Assembly (NCBI RefSeq): GCF_001584185.1
Contig: NZ_CP013234.1
Coordinates: forward strand, 5,394,001-5,458,000
Direction: 5' to 3'
DNA from: Collimonas pratensis
GTDB taxonomy: Bacteria > Pseudomonadota > Gammaproteobacteria > Burkholderiales > Burkholderiaceae_D
Length of the DNA: 64,000 nt
Shown here: positions 24,886 to 33,564 of the stretch, in pieces
Layout of the letters: every line of letters begins with the position of its first letter
Numbering within the stretch: position 1 is the first letter of the stretch
Translations under genes and position numbers: made by a program
Notes under the pieces: generated by a model
What the model was told of the DNA's origin: nothing
Seen by the model: the letters and a program-made list of their open reading frames with translations, nothing else
Databases searched by the model: none

Positions 24886-26181
24886 CTAGCCGGCTCCTTG
24901 ATCCGGTTGGCGCTGCTCCTCCGGCGCATGGCGTTTTGTCTGGCCTATGCGCTGCGCATGATAAATCCCGCTGTGGCCGGAAAACAGATAGCTAACCACG
25001 CAGGCGATCCCCGCCAGCATGCCGATTTCCGGCCCGAATAGTTCCATCGCCATGACGGTCGAGGCAATCGGCGTATTGGCCGCTCCCGCAAACACCGCCA
25101 CAAACCCCAGCCCAGCCAGCACTGGAATCGGCATGGACAAGATCTGCGCCAGCGCATTGCCCAGCGTGGCGCCGATATAGAACAACGGCGTCACCTCGCC
25201 GCCCTTGAAGCCGGACGCCAGTGTCACCACCGTGAACAGGATCTTGCCGCCGAAATCGTGCAGCGGCAACGGCTTCTCGAACGCCTCGACGATGGTTGGA
25301 ATCCCCAACCCCAGATACTTGTCGGTGGCCGGCAGCATGGCCAGCAACAACACCGCAACACCGCCGGCAAACGGCCGCAAGGGTGCAAACTTGATCAGAC
25401 GCTTGAACAGGCGCGACAAGCCATGGGTTGCCTGCGCGAACAGCATGCCGACCAGGCCGAACACGATCCCCGCCAGCAGCGTCGCGGAAAAGATGCCGAG
25501 GCCGAAATGCGGCACGAAGGGAATCGCATAGTGGGTGTGGTGCACGCCCAGCAACGCCGGAATCTGGTCGCTGATGATGGCGGCGATGAAGCAAGGCAGG
25601 ATGGCGTCGTAGCGCAAGCGGCCGATGGCCAGCACTTCCAGGCCGAAGATGGCGCCGGCCAGCGGCGTCCCGAACACCGAGGCAAAGCCGGCGCTGATGC
25701 CAGCCATCAGCAGGATGCGCCGTTCCTCCGGTCCGAGGCGGCCGATGCGGGTCAGCACATCGGCCAGGGCGCCGCCCATCTGCACCGCGGTGCCCTCGCG
25801 GCCGGCGGAGCCACCGAACAGGTGGGTGATCACCGTGCCCAGGAAAATCAGCGGCGCCATGCGTTTCGGCACGATGCGCTTGGGGTCGTGGATTTCATCG
25901 ATCAGCAGGTTGTTGCCGCCCTCGACCGACTTGCCGGGGAAGTGATAGATCAGGCCCACCGCAAAGCCGGCCAGCGGCAGCAGCCACAGCAGCCAGCGAT
26001 GGGCGTTGCGGGTATCGGTAGCCCATTCCAGCGACAGCAGCAGCAGCGCCGAAGCCAGGCCGGCCAGTGCGCCCACCAGGGAAGCCAGGATCAGCCAGCG
26101 CGCGAGATACAGCAGCATCAGGAACTGCTCGGGATAGTTGTTTTTTTTCATCGTCAGGGACAAAAGATTTGAAGAACTCAA
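24886..26181 (-). CDS. CLC-F type fluoride/proton antiporter
   Basis: A 431-residue CLC channel/antiporter with about ten membrane segments. The selectivity-filter motifs differ from chloride-type CLCs and match the fluoride (CLC-F) clade as I recall it: GGNNL (88-92) in place of GSGIP, GREGTAVQ (127-134) with Thr in place of Pro, and GFKGGEVTPLF (324-334) in place of GxFxP. It should export fluoride against its gradient in exchange for protons. An upstream fluoride riboswitch on the same strand supports this strongly. The start is either TTG 26181 or, more conventional, ATG 26151 (MKKNNYPEQF). It is commonly annotated as a voltage-gated chloride channel. Confidence 0.88.
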   Translation of the reverse strand: MSSSNLLSLTMKKNNYPEQFLMLLYLARWLILASLVGALAGLASALLLLSLEWATDTRNAHRWLLWLLPLAGFAVGLIYHFPGKSVEGGNNLLIDEIHDPKRIVPKRMAPLIFLGTVITHLFGGSAGREGTAVQMGGALADVLTRIGRLGPEERRILLMAGISAGFASVFGTPLAGAIFGLEVLAIGRLRYDAILPCFIAAIISDQIPALLGVHHTHYAIPFVPHFGLGIFSATLLAGIVFGLVGMLFAQATHGLSRLFKRLIKFAPLRPFAGGVAVLLLAMLPATDKYLGLGIPTIVEAFEKPLPLHDFGGKILFTVVTLASGFKGGEVTPLFYIGATLGNALAQILSMPIPVLAGLGFVAVFAGAANTPIASTVMAMELFGPEIGMLAGIACVVSYLFSGHSGIYHAQRIGQTKRHAPEEQRQPDQGAG

Positions 26182-26217
26182 ACCCGAACGGCAAGGCGAG
26201 GTAAACCGAAAACGCGC

Positions 26218-26248
26218 GCCTACAAATCCCGTTCAGGACTTTGTAGGC
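26218..26248 (-). promoter_or_regulatory. expression-platform hairpin of the fluoride riboswitch
   Basis: A perfect 9-bp stem GCCTACAAA / TTTGTAGGC with a 13-nt loop. Its 5' arm (minus strand) contains the last bases of the aptamer (GCCTAC), so aptamer and hairpin are mutually exclusive. On the minus strand it is followed by GCGCGTTTT, so it may work as a weak terminator in the absence of fluoride. Confidence 0.6.
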
Positions 26249-26294
26249 ATCATCAGCTGCTTGCGCAGCGGTTCGAGGAGGCATGCCATCTCCC
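26243..26294 (-). ncRNA. fluoride riboswitch aptamer (crcB motif)
   Basis: Read on the minus strand, the 52-nt element has the conserved blocks of the fluoride aptamer in order: GGGAGATGGCATGC, CTCC, GAACCGCTGC, GCAAGCAGCTGATGATGCC and TAC. It folds like the crystallised Thermotoga aptamer as I recall it (stem GGAG/CTCC with GATG loop pseudoknot, stem GCTGC/GCAGC, then CTGATG and the closing GGCAT/ATGCC). It lies 60-110 nt before the CLC-F gene and after the LysR stop. Confidence 0.9.
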
Positions 26295-26344
26295 ATTACT
26301 GCAGCGCCATTGTGCCGGAGCACGCGTGGCGGCGCAACCTGGAT

Positions 26345-27256
26345 TCAGTCTGGATCGAAAGTCCTCAGCCTGGCCAGCGCATCCAGCCACCAGGTCAGCG
26401 CCGGGCCGGCCTGGCGATCCGGCCGGTAGACGCATTGCATCGGCAACGCGGCGCCCTCGGGCGGATGCTCCGCCGTGACGATCGTCACCAGCCGGCCGCT
26501 GGCAAGATCGTCGGCGACCACATGCCGCGGCATATAGCCCCAGCCCATGCCGGCGCGCAGCAAGGCATGCTTGGTGCCGAGATCGCTCATGCGCCAGGCC
26601 AGCGAGGAATGCACCGAGAAATCCTGGTTGGCGGTCAGCGCGCTGCGGTCGCTCAGCACCAGCTGTACCTGGCGTTCCAGCACACGACCGGGAATGCGGC
26701 CCTGGATCTGCGCCAACGCATGGGCCGGCGCCACCACCCCAACCAGCAGCACGCTCGGCAGGCTGACATGCAGCAGATGCGGCGGCACGATCGGCAAGGT
26801 GCCGAGCACGCCCAGCATCGCCTCGCCATCGATCACGCGCTCGGCAACGGCGCCCAGCGCCTCGATCTCCAGGCGCACCGTGACGCCAGGAAAGGCAAGC
26901 CGGAAATCCGCCAGCAAGGCCACCAGCGCCGTAGTCGGGAAAAAGACGTCGAACGCCAAGGTGATCTCCAGCTCCTGTCCTTGCGCATAGGCCGCTGCGC
27001 GCGCCTGCATGGCGTCGACCTGGCCCAGCACCTGGCGCGCATCGCGCAACAGTTCTATACCGGCGGCGGTTAGCTGCGGCCGGTAACTGCTGCGGTCGAA
27101 CAAGGGCACGCTAAGCTGGTTTTCCAGCGTGCCGATGGCATAACTGACCGCCGACTGCGCCCGTCCCAGGGCGCGCGCCGCCGCCAGGAAGCTGCCGCTG
27201 TCGGCGACCTGGGCGAATACCCGCAATTGATCCAGCGACAGCCTCTCGATATTCAT
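26345..27256 (-). CDS. LysR family transcriptional regulator
   Basis: A 303-residue LysR protein: N-terminal winged helix (LDQLRVFAQVADSGSFLAAARALGRAQSAVSYAIGTLE in parts, residues 7-45) and a periplasmic-binding-protein-like effector domain. It is divergent from the doxX-pirin pair, with palindromes in the shared 193-bp region, so it probably controls that pair and itself. Pirin/DoxX neighbours suggest a response to redox or quinone-like compounds; the effector is unknown. Confidence 0.9.
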   Translation of the reverse strand: MNIERLSLDQLRVFAQVADSGSFLAAARALGRAQSAVSYAIGTLENQLSVPLFDRSSYRPQLTAAGIELLRDARQVLGQVDAMQARAAAYAQGQELEITLAFDVFFPTTALVALLADFRLAFPGVTVRLEIEALGAVAERVIDGEAMLGVLGTLPIVPPHLLHVSLPSVLLVGVVAPAHALAQIQGRIPGRVLERQVQLVLSDRSALTANQDFSVHSSLAWRMSDLGTKHALLRAGMGWGYMPRHVVADDLASGRLVTIVTAEHPPEGAALPMQCVYRPDRQAGPALTWWLDALARLRTFDPD

Positions 27257-27277
27257 GGCGTTCCAACACTATCTAAT

Positions 27278-27315
27278 AATCAGATATTGATTATCGCAAG
27301 ATAAACAATATCTTG
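27278..27315. promoter_or_regulatory. candidate LysR binding sites between LysR and doxX
   Basis: Two dyads in the divergent promoter region: AATCA-gatat-TGATT (27278-27292) and CAAGATA-aacaa-TATCTTG (27297-27315). Both have short AT-rich spacers and adjoin each other, as recognition and activation sites of LysR regulators often do. Confidence 0.45.
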
Positions 27316-27449
27316 CTGAACTCAAGAGGATTAATATGAGCTCGTTCGCTGCAATCAGTAGCCGATATCCGGTGGCGACAGCCAACGCTTACTTACTTCG
27401 GGTTTTACCTACAACGCAGTTTTACATCTACTTATAGATTGGACACATC

Positions 27450-27833
27450 ATGCAAACTTCGCCAACCCTGTACCGCATCGGCCGCGTCCTGCTGGGCTCG
27501 CTGTTTTTCATCTCCGGCATCCTGAAGATCACCGCCTTTTCCGGCGTGGTCGGCTACATGACCAGCCTCGGCGTACCGCTGGCGACCTTCGCCGTCGCTG
27601 CCACCATCGTGGTCGAATTCGGCGGCGGCCTGGCCATCATGAGCGGCTGGAACGTGCGGCCGATCGCCATCGTCGTGGCGCTATTCACGGTAGCGGCCAC
27701 CCTGACCGCACACCGTTTCTGGGAAGCCGATCCGGCCAATGTGCAAAACCAGCTGAACAACTTCCTGAAAAACATCTCGATCATCGGCGCGCTGCTGATG
27801 CTGGCCGCCACGGATGACGGCAAGTCAAAATAG
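27450..27833 (+). CDS. DoxX family membrane protein
   Basis: A 127-residue protein with four membrane segments (IGRVLLGSLFFISGILKI; FAVAATIVVEFGGGLAIMSG; IAIVVALFTVAATL; ISIIGALLMLAA). The conserved FWEADPANVQNQLNNFLKN loop is typical of DoxX/YphA-like proteins. It is followed by the pirin gene at 37 bp, a frequent pairing. The precise activity is unknown. Confidence 0.85.
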   Translation: MQTSPTLYRIGRVLLGSLFFISGILKITAFSGVVGYMTSLGVPLATFAVAATIVVEFGGGLAIMSGWNVRPIAIVVALFTVAATLTAHRFWEADPANVQNQLNNFLKNISIIGALLMLAATDDGKSK

Positions 27834-27870
27834 TAAGTCGTCAATCAATCATCAAGGAACGGAGCAAGCC

Positions 27871-28716
27871 ATGAAATTCAATCGCCAACTCGAACGCCTG
27901 GTCACCGGCATCGATACCCAGGATGGCGCAGGCGTCAGCCTGGTGCGGGTCCTGACCAATGATCTGCAGCGCCGGCTTGATCCGTTCCTGATGCTGGACA
28001 ATTTTCACTCGGACAAGCCGGAAGACTACCTGGCCGGCTTTCCCGACCACCCGCACCGCGGCTTTGAAACCGTCACCTACATGCTGGCCGGCCGTATGCG
28101 CCATCGCGACAACGCCGGCAACGAAGGTTTGCTGCAGCCCGGCGGCGTACAGTGGATGACCGCCGGCAGCGGACTGGTGCATTCGGAACTGCCGGAACAG
28201 GAAGACGGCCTGATGAGCGGCTTCCAGCTATGGCTCAACCTGGCTTCGGGCGACAAGATGATCACGCCCAGCTATCGCGACCTCCAGGCTGAGCAGATTC
28301 CGCAGGTATCGCCGCAGCCTGGCGTCAAGATCAAGGTGATTGCCGGCGAGGCGTTCGGCACCGTCGGCGCCGTGCAACGGCCGCATACCGAGCCGCTGTA
28401 TCTGGACGTACAGCTGGAAGCGGGCCAGCAGCTGGATCTGCCTATCCCGGCCGGCCACAACGCCTTTCTGTACGTGTTCGAAGGCGCTCTGCGCATCGGC
28501 GCTGACAGCCGCAACGCGCCTGCCGGCCGCATGGCGATCCTGAGCAACACCGCCGATGCTGCCGGCGTCAGCCTGCAGGCAGAAGGCAACAGCCGTTTCC
28601 TGCTGATCGCCGGGCGGCCGCTGAATGAGCCGATTGCGCAGTGGGGGCCGTTCGTGATGAACACCCGCGAACAAGTGGAACAAGCAATCCAGGATTTCCG
28701 CGACGGCAAAATGTAG
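27871..28716 (+). CDS. pirin family protein
   Basis: A 281-residue bicupin. The N-terminal cupin has DPFLMLDNFHSDKPEDYLAGFPDHPHRGFETVTYML in parts, with His residues of HPHRG and MTAGSGLVHSE positioned to bind iron; the C-terminal cupin has the PHTEPLYLDV strand. Some pirins are quercetin 2,3-dioxygenases. ATG 27871 follows a good Shine-Dalgarno (AAGGAACGGAG). It is co-transcribed with doxX. Confidence 0.9.
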   Translation: MKFNRQLERLVTGIDTQDGAGVSLVRVLTNDLQRRLDPFLMLDNFHSDKPEDYLAGFPDHPHRGFETVTYMLAGRMRHRDNAGNEGLLQPGGVQWMTAGSGLVHSELPEQEDGLMSGFQLWLNLASGDKMITPSYRDLQAEQIPQVSPQPGVKIKVIAGEAFGTVGAVQRPHTEPLYLDVQLEAGQQLDLPIPAGHNAFLYVFEGALRIGADSRNAPAGRMAILSNTADAAGVSLQAEGNSRFLLIAGRPLNEPIAQWGPFVMNTREQVEQAIQDFRDGKM

Positions 28717-28779
28717 ACGGTGATGCGGGCAAGCCGGCAGTTTGCCCGCAGGTCTGGCGCGCTGCCGGCCGAGCATCTA

Positions 28780-29271
28780 CTACTTTACTTCCATCGACAG
28801 CGCCAGCGTCTCCTTGATTTCCTCCATCACCACATAGCTCTTCGACTGCGCCGCCCCCGGCAGCTGCAGCAGCATGTCGCCCAGCAGCTTGCGGTATTCT
28901 GCCATTTCCCGGATCCGGGCCTTGATCAGGTAATCGAAATCGCCGGACACCAGGTGGCATTCCAGCACTTCCGGAATGCGCAGCACTTCGCGGCGGAATT
29001 GCTCGAAGGCGTTGGCCGATTTCTGATTCAGCGTAATCTCGACAAACACCAGCAGCTTGGCGCCGACCGCGGCCGGATTGATGCGCGCGTAATAGCCGTC
29101 GATGACGCCGTCGCGCTCCATGCGCTTGACCCGTTCGATGCAGGGCGTGATCGACAGCCCGACCTGCTCGCCCAGGTCCTTCATCGACATGCGGCCGTCC
29201 TGCTGCAGCAAGCGCAGGATGTGGCGGTCCAGCTTGTCCAGGGCGCGGCTGGATTCCTTGTAGATTCTCAT
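28780..29271 (-). CDS. lrp: Lrp/AsnC family regulator
   Basis: A 163-residue Lrp: N-terminal helix-turn-helix (LDRHILRLLQQDGRMSMKDLGEQVGLSITPCIERVKRME in parts) and C-terminal RAM domain (VFVEITL, VSGDFDYLIKARI). It is divergent from dadA, the arrangement in which Lrp activates alanine catabolism in response to alanine or leucine. The protein is the length of E. coli Lrp. Confidence 0.9.
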   Translation of the reverse strand: MRIYKESSRALDKLDRHILRLLQQDGRMSMKDLGEQVGLSITPCIERVKRMERDGVIDGYYARINPAAVGAKLLVFVEITLNQKSANAFEQFRREVLRIPEVLECHLVSGDFDYLIKARIREMAEYRKLLGDMLLQLPGAAQSKSYVVMEEIKETLALSMEVK

Positions 29272-29486
29272 GACAGGTCCGGAGTGTAATTTTCGGTCTA
29301 GCTTGAATTTTTAGTGTTATTTCCTGAATTTGTCGATTTATACAGTAACAAATGCTAGGAAATTGCTAATAGCATAGCGCTTATTACTGCAAATCAAAAA
29401 CAATTCATTACTACGCATTCCGTATCCCCGACGTGCCGGATTTCCAGCGCGCAGTATGATAAGGACAGGCGTTAGGGAGATTCAAG
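29272..29486. promoter_or_regulatory. AT-rich divergent lrp-dadA control region
   Basis: A 215-bp AT-rich region between the two starts, in contrast to the GC-rich coding DNA. It holds the perfect 11-bp palindrome TGCTAATAGCA (29364-29374), with the related TGCTAGGA nearby, which may be Lrp sites. Confidence 0.4.
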
Positions 29487-30773
29487 ATGCGTGTACTTAT
29501 CCTCGGCAGCGGCGTGGTGGGCGTCACCAGTGCTTATTACCTGGCGCGCGCCGGCCATGAAGTGACGGTGATCGACCGCCTGCCGGGTCCGGCGCAGGAA
29601 ACCAGTTTCGCCAACGCCGGCCAGATCTCGCCCGGCTACGCCTCGCCTTGGGCAGCGCCCGGTATCCCGTTGAAAGCCTTGAAGTGGATGCTGCAAGAAC
29701 ATGCGCCGCTCTCCATCACGCCCGACGGCACCCTGTTTCAGCTGCGCTGGATGTGGCAGATGCTGCGCAACTGCAGTTCGGCCCGCTACGCTGTCAACAA
29801 AGAACGCATGGTGCGCCTGGCGGAATACAGCCGCGACTGTTTCAAGGTCTTGCGCGCCGATACCGGCATCGCCTACGAAGGCCGCCAGCTCGGCACCATG
29901 CAGGTGTTCCGCAGCCAGCAACAGCTGGACGATGCCGCCAAGGATATCGAAGTCTTGAAGGAAACCGGGGTACCGTTCGAGCTGCTGACGCCGGACCAGC
30001 TGGCGCAGGCCGAACCGGCGCTGGAAGCGGTCAAGCACAAACTCAGCGGCGCCCTGCGCCTGCCCAACGATGAAACCGGCGATTGCCAGATGTTCACCAC
30101 CAAGCTGGCGAAGATGGCCGAAGAGCTGGGCGTGCGTTTCCGCTACAACGTGCAGATCGATGCCCTGACCTTGTCCAACGGCGAAATCGCCGGCGTCCAG
30201 TGCGGCTCCGAGCACCTGCAGGCCGACAGCTATGTGGTGGCCCTGGGCGCCTATTCCACTGGCTTCCTCGGTTCGCTGGTGGACATTCCGGTGTATCCGC
30301 TGAAAGGCTATTCGATCACCGTGCCGATTGTCGATGCTGAAGCGGCGCCGGTCTCCACCATCCTCGACGAAACCTACAAGATCGCCATCACCCGTTTCGA
30401 CGACCGCATCCGAGTCGGCGGCATGGCCGAAATCGTCGGTTTCAACAAAACGCTCAAGCCGAAACGCCGCGCCACGCTGGAGATGGTGGTTAACGACCTG
30501 TTCCCGGGCGCCGGCAACACCGCCGCAGCCAGTTTCTGGACCGGCTTGCGGCCGATGACGCCGGACGGCACGCCGATCGTCGGCGCCACCCATATCCGCA
30601 ACCTGTTCCTCAATACCGGCCACGGCACGCTGGGCTGGACCATGTCTTGCGGCTCGGCGCAGCTGCTGTCGGACCTCATCTCCGGCAAGCGCCCGGCGAT
30701 TGCTTCGGATGATCTGGCAGTCAGTCGCTACAGCAAGAATTTCGAGCAAGCGACGCATCCTGCCTATGCCTGA
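29487..30773 (+). CDS. dadA: D-amino acid dehydrogenase small subunit
   Basis: A 428-residue FAD enzyme of the DAO family. Dinucleotide-binding [18 protein letters not shown] at residues 7-24; C-terminal FAD motifs PVTPDG-like [12 protein letters not shown] and [19 protein letters not shown]. It oxidises D-alanine and other D-amino acids to 2-oxo acids at the inner membrane and passes electrons to quinones. A ribosome-binding site (AGGGAGA) precedes ATG. It is followed by the racemase, so together they form the alanine catabolic pair, with Lrp alongside. Confidence 0.94.
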   Translation: MRVLILGSGVVGVTSAYYLARAGHEVTVIDRLPGPAQETSFANAGQISPGYASPWAAPGIPLKALKWMLQEHAPLSITPDGTLFQLRWMWQMLRNCSSARYAVNKERMVRLAEYSRDCFKVLRADTGIAYEGRQLGTMQVFRSQQQLDDAAKDIEVLKETGVPFELLTPDQLAQAEPALEAVKHKLSGALRLPNDETGDCQMFTTKLAKMAEELGVRFRYNVQIDALTLSNGEIAGVQCGSEHLQADSYVVALGAYSTGFLGSLVDIPVYPLKGYSITVPIVDAEAAPVSTILDETYKIAITRFDDRIRVGGMAEIVGFNKTLKPKRRATLEMVVNDLFPGAGNTAAASFWTGLRPMTPDGTPIVGATHIRNLFLNTGHGTLGWTMSCGSAQLLSDLISGKRPAIASDDLAVSRYSKNFEQATHPAYA

Positions 30774-30835
30774 AACGCCGTAGTCGGGCGTGCAGTCTGA
30801 TCCACCCTGTTTTGAGCGATTTTGAGCGAGACCCG

Positions 30836-31942
30836 ATGAACCCACAAGCAGCACACGCCGGCGCCATCCTCACGGTTAACCTGGACGCCATCCGCGGCAA
30901 TTACCGCCTGCTCAGGCAACAGGCTGGCAAGGCGGCCTGCGCCGCCGCGGTCAAAGCCAATGCCTACGGCCTCGGCGCCGACAAGGTGGGGCCGGCGCTG
31001 GCGGCGGAAGGCTGTCGCCACTTCTTCGTTGCTCATCTGGATGAAGGCATCGCCCTGCGTCCGCACCTGCCGGCCACCGCCGACATCTTCGTCCTGCATG
31101 GCGCGCCGCCAGGCACCGAGCGCGAACTGATCGCCCACGGCCTGACGCCGGTGCTCAACAGCCTGCAGCAGATCGCCGCCTGGCATGCGCTGGCGCAAAC
31201 CCTGCAGCGGCCGTTGCCAGCCATTTTCCAGGTCGACACCGGCATGTCGCGCATGGGCTTGCCGGCGGCTGAAGCGGAAGCCTGGCTGGCCAATCCGGCC
31301 TTCATGGAAAGCATCCCGCCGCTGTTCCTGATGAGCCACCTGGCCTGCGCCGAGCATCAGGGCCATCCGATGAACGCCAGCCAGCTGGCCCGCTTCCTTG
31401 CTTGGCGCCAGCGCCTGCCGCAGGTCGCCGCCAGCCTGGCCAATTCATCCGGCATCTTTCTCGGTCCCGATTACCAGTTCGACCTGGTGCGTCCGGGCGC
31501 GGCGCTGTTCGGCATTGCGCCGGTGGCCGGCGCCGCCAATCCCTTGCAGCCGGTGGTCGCGCTGCATGGCCGCATCATCCAGAGCCGCACGATCCAGCGC
31601 GGCGACCATGTCGGCTACGGCATCAGCTATAGCGCCAGCGAAGAACGGCAGATCGCCACCGTCGGCGTCGGCTATGCCGACGGCTGGCTGCGCAGCATGA
31701 GCAACCGCGGCATCGCCTTCATCGACGGCCAGCCGGCGCCTATGGTCGGCACGGTCTCGATGGATTCGATCACCATCGATGTCACCGGCATCGCCGCCGA
31801 GCGCGTGCAGGCTGGCGCGACGGTGGAACTGATCGGCCCGCAGCGGCCGCTGGACGACGTCGCGCGGCTGGCCGGCAGCATCGGCTATGAAATCCTGACC
31901 GACCTCGGGCGCCGCTATCACCGCGAATATATAGGCGGCTAG
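30836..31942 (+). CDS. dadX: alanine racemase, catabolic
   Basis: A 368-residue PLP enzyme. AAVKANAYGLG carries the PLP lysine, TGMSRMGL and HLACAEHQGHPMN are conserved, and VGYGISYSA is followed by the C-terminal beta domain with VGTVSMDSITIDVT. It converts L-alanine to D-alanine for DadA. ATG 30836 is preferred to the upstream TTG at 30812 because AILTVNLDAIRGNYR, the usual N-terminus, follows it. It lies 62 bp after dadA. Confidence 0.92.
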   Translation: MNPQAAHAGAILTVNLDAIRGNYRLLRQQAGKAACAAAVKANAYGLGADKVGPALAAEGCRHFFVAHLDEGIALRPHLPATADIFVLHGAPPGTERELIAHGLTPVLNSLQQIAAWHALAQTLQRPLPAIFQVDTGMSRMGLPAAEAEAWLANPAFMESIPPLFLMSHLACAEHQGHPMNASQLARFLAWRQRLPQVAASLANSSGIFLGPDYQFDLVRPGAALFGIAPVAGAANPLQPVVALHGRIIQSRTIQRGDHVGYGISYSASEERQIATVGVGYADGWLRSMSNRGIAFIDGQPAPMVGTVSMDSITIDVTGIAAERVQAGATVELIGPQRPLDDVARLAGSIGYEILTDLGRRYHREYIGG

Positions 31943-31950
31943 CACTTCCT

Positions 31951-31982
31951 GCAGGGTGGGCGCAAACGCCTGCCCGCCCTGC
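31951..31982. repeat. dispersed palindromic repeat, copy 4 (diverged)
   Basis: GCAGGGTGGGCG and CGCCCGCCCTGC-like arms (GCAGGGTGGGC / GCCCGCCCTGC) around a short loop, 9 bp after dadX. It is followed by GTTTTCCC and may act as the dadAX terminator. One base in each arm differs from the other copies in a compensating way (TA to CA, TGG to TGC). Confidence 0.65.
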
Positions 31983-32047
31983 GTTTTCCCTGTCGCGGCG
32001 CCAACGTCGTAGAATCAAGTACTTCTGCAACTCTTCCCTCCGCCGCC

Positions 32048-33286
32048 ATGACTAAAACAGCGTTATCCGCACAGCTCGCCAGCTGGATCGACAGCCACTT
32101 TGACGAAGAAGTCGGGTTCCTGCAAAAGATCGTCCGCATTCCCACCGACACGCCGCCCGGCAATAACGCGCCGCACGCCGATGCGGTGGCCGAATTGATC
32201 ACGGCCTGGGGTTGGCAAGCCGAGAAGCATCCGGTGCCGGCCGCCACGGTCAAGGATTACGGCATGGAGAGCATCACCAACCTGATCGTGCGCCGTAAAT
32301 ATGCAGGCGACGGTCCGACGCTGGCGCTGAACGCCCACGGCGACGTGGTGCCGCCGGGCGAAGGCTGGAGCAAGCAGCCGTATGGCGGCGAGATCGAGAA
32401 CGGCCGCATCTACGGCCGCGCCACCACCGTCTCCAAGGGCGATTTCGCCACCTATATTTTTGCGGTGCGGGCGCTGGAAGCGCTGGGCGTACCGCTCAAG
32501 GGCGCGCTGGAACTGCACTTCACCTACGATGAAGAATTCGGAGGACTGCTGGGCCCGGCCTGGCTGCTGGAGAATGGCCTGAGCAAGCCGGACCTGGTGA
32601 TCGGTCCCGGTTTCAGCTACAACGTCGTCACTGCCCATAACGCCTGCCTGCAGTTTGAAGTCACGGTGTATGGCAAGGCCACCCATGGCTCGATGCCGGA
32701 AACAGGCCATGACGCCTTGCAAGCCGCCACCAAGGTGCTGCAAGCGATCTACGCCAAGCTGCCCGAACTGAAAAAAATCAGTTCGGCGATTCCCGGCATC
32801 ACCCATCCGACCATGATCGTCGGCCGCATCGACGGCGGCACCAACACCAATGTGGTGCCGGGCAAAGTGGTGCTGAAGATGGACCGCCGCATGATTCCGG
32901 AAGAAGATCCGGTTGCAGTCGAAGCCGAGGTGCGGGCCATGATCGCGGCAGCGGTCGACGGCCTGCCCGGCATCCGCGTCGAGATCAAGCGCCTGCTGCT
33001 GGCGCGTGCGCTGCGTCCTTTGCCCGGCCACGAAAAACTGCTGGCCAGCGTGCAGGCGAATGCGCTGGCGGTGCTGGGCGAAGCGATCCCGGCCAATGGT
33101 TCGGCGCTCTACACCGATGCCCGGCTGTATGGCGAACACGGCATACCGGTCGTGCTGTACGGCGCCGGCCCGCGTACCCTGATGGAGTCCAACGCCAAGC
33201 AAGTCGACGAAAACCTGGCGCTGGACGACTTGCGCAAGGCCACCAAGGTGATCGCCATGACACTGCTGGATTTCCTGGCAGCGTAG
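32048..33286 (+). CDS. M20 family metallopeptidase
   Basis: A 412-residue ArgE/DapE-type amidohydrolase. The metal-binding motifs are NAHGDVVPPGEGW (His, Asp with the loop), LHFTYDEEFGGLLGP (the two Glu) and, near the C-terminus, the His of GEHGIPVVLYG. The middle lid domain has ATHGSMPETGHDAL. It should cleave an N-acyl amino acid or dipeptide; the exact substrate cannot be told. The TAG stop is supplied by the repeat that follows (GCG TAG GG). Confidence 0.85.
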   Translation: MTKTALSAQLASWIDSHFDEEVGFLQKIVRIPTDTPPGNNAPHADAVAELITAWGWQAEKHPVPAATVKDYGMESITNLIVRRKYAGDGPTLALNAHGDVVPPGEGWSKQPYGGEIENGRIYGRATTVSKGDFATYIFAVRALEALGVPLKGALELHFTYDEEFGGLLGPAWLLENGLSKPDLVIGPGFSYNVVTAHNACLQFEVTVYGKATHGSMPETGHDALQAATKVLQAIYAKLPELKKISSAIPGITHPTMIVGRIDGGTNTNVVPGKVVLKMDRRMIPEEDPVAVEAEVRAMIAAAVDGLPGIRVEIKRLLLARALRPLPGHEKLLASVQANALAVLGEAIPANGSALYTDARLYGEHGIPVVLYGAGPRTLMESNAKQVDENLALDDLRKATKVIAMTLLDFLAA

Positions 33287-33403
33287 GGTGGGCACGCCTT
33301 TGTGCCCACGCGTGACCGCGATGGCCGGAGTACATGGCCGCGCGGCACGCAAATGCATGCGCATAGAGCAAATTTGCGCGCGGGCACGATGTTCCCACGC
33401 TAC
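33283..33403. repeat. dispersed palindromic repeat, copy 5 (long, degenerate)
   Basis: GTAGGGTGGGCA with the inner GTGCCCACGCG at the left and CGCGGGCAcgatgTTCCCACGCTAC at the right, about 120 bp overall. The left end overlaps the stop codon of the M20 peptidase gene. It appears to be two half-elements of the family enclosing unrelated sequence. Confidence 0.6.
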
Positions 33404-33564
33404 GGCGTCGCCGGCAGGAATCCCGAAGTTCCTGTAACATAAGTATCCGCTTGAGCGCACAAGATAGTGACTTTGTGCAGTCTTCCGGCAGTTCCTGCCA
33501 GCGCATTCCATCCGCTTCAAATATTTAACCCGGCGCCGGCAACTGGCGCAACCCTAAGCATTCC

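Noticed and set aside
29472..30854. 460-codon minus-strand frame opposite dadA
   Set aside because: dadA on the plus strand has clear FAD motifs and a ribosome-binding site; the opposite frame is an artefact of GC-rich codons.
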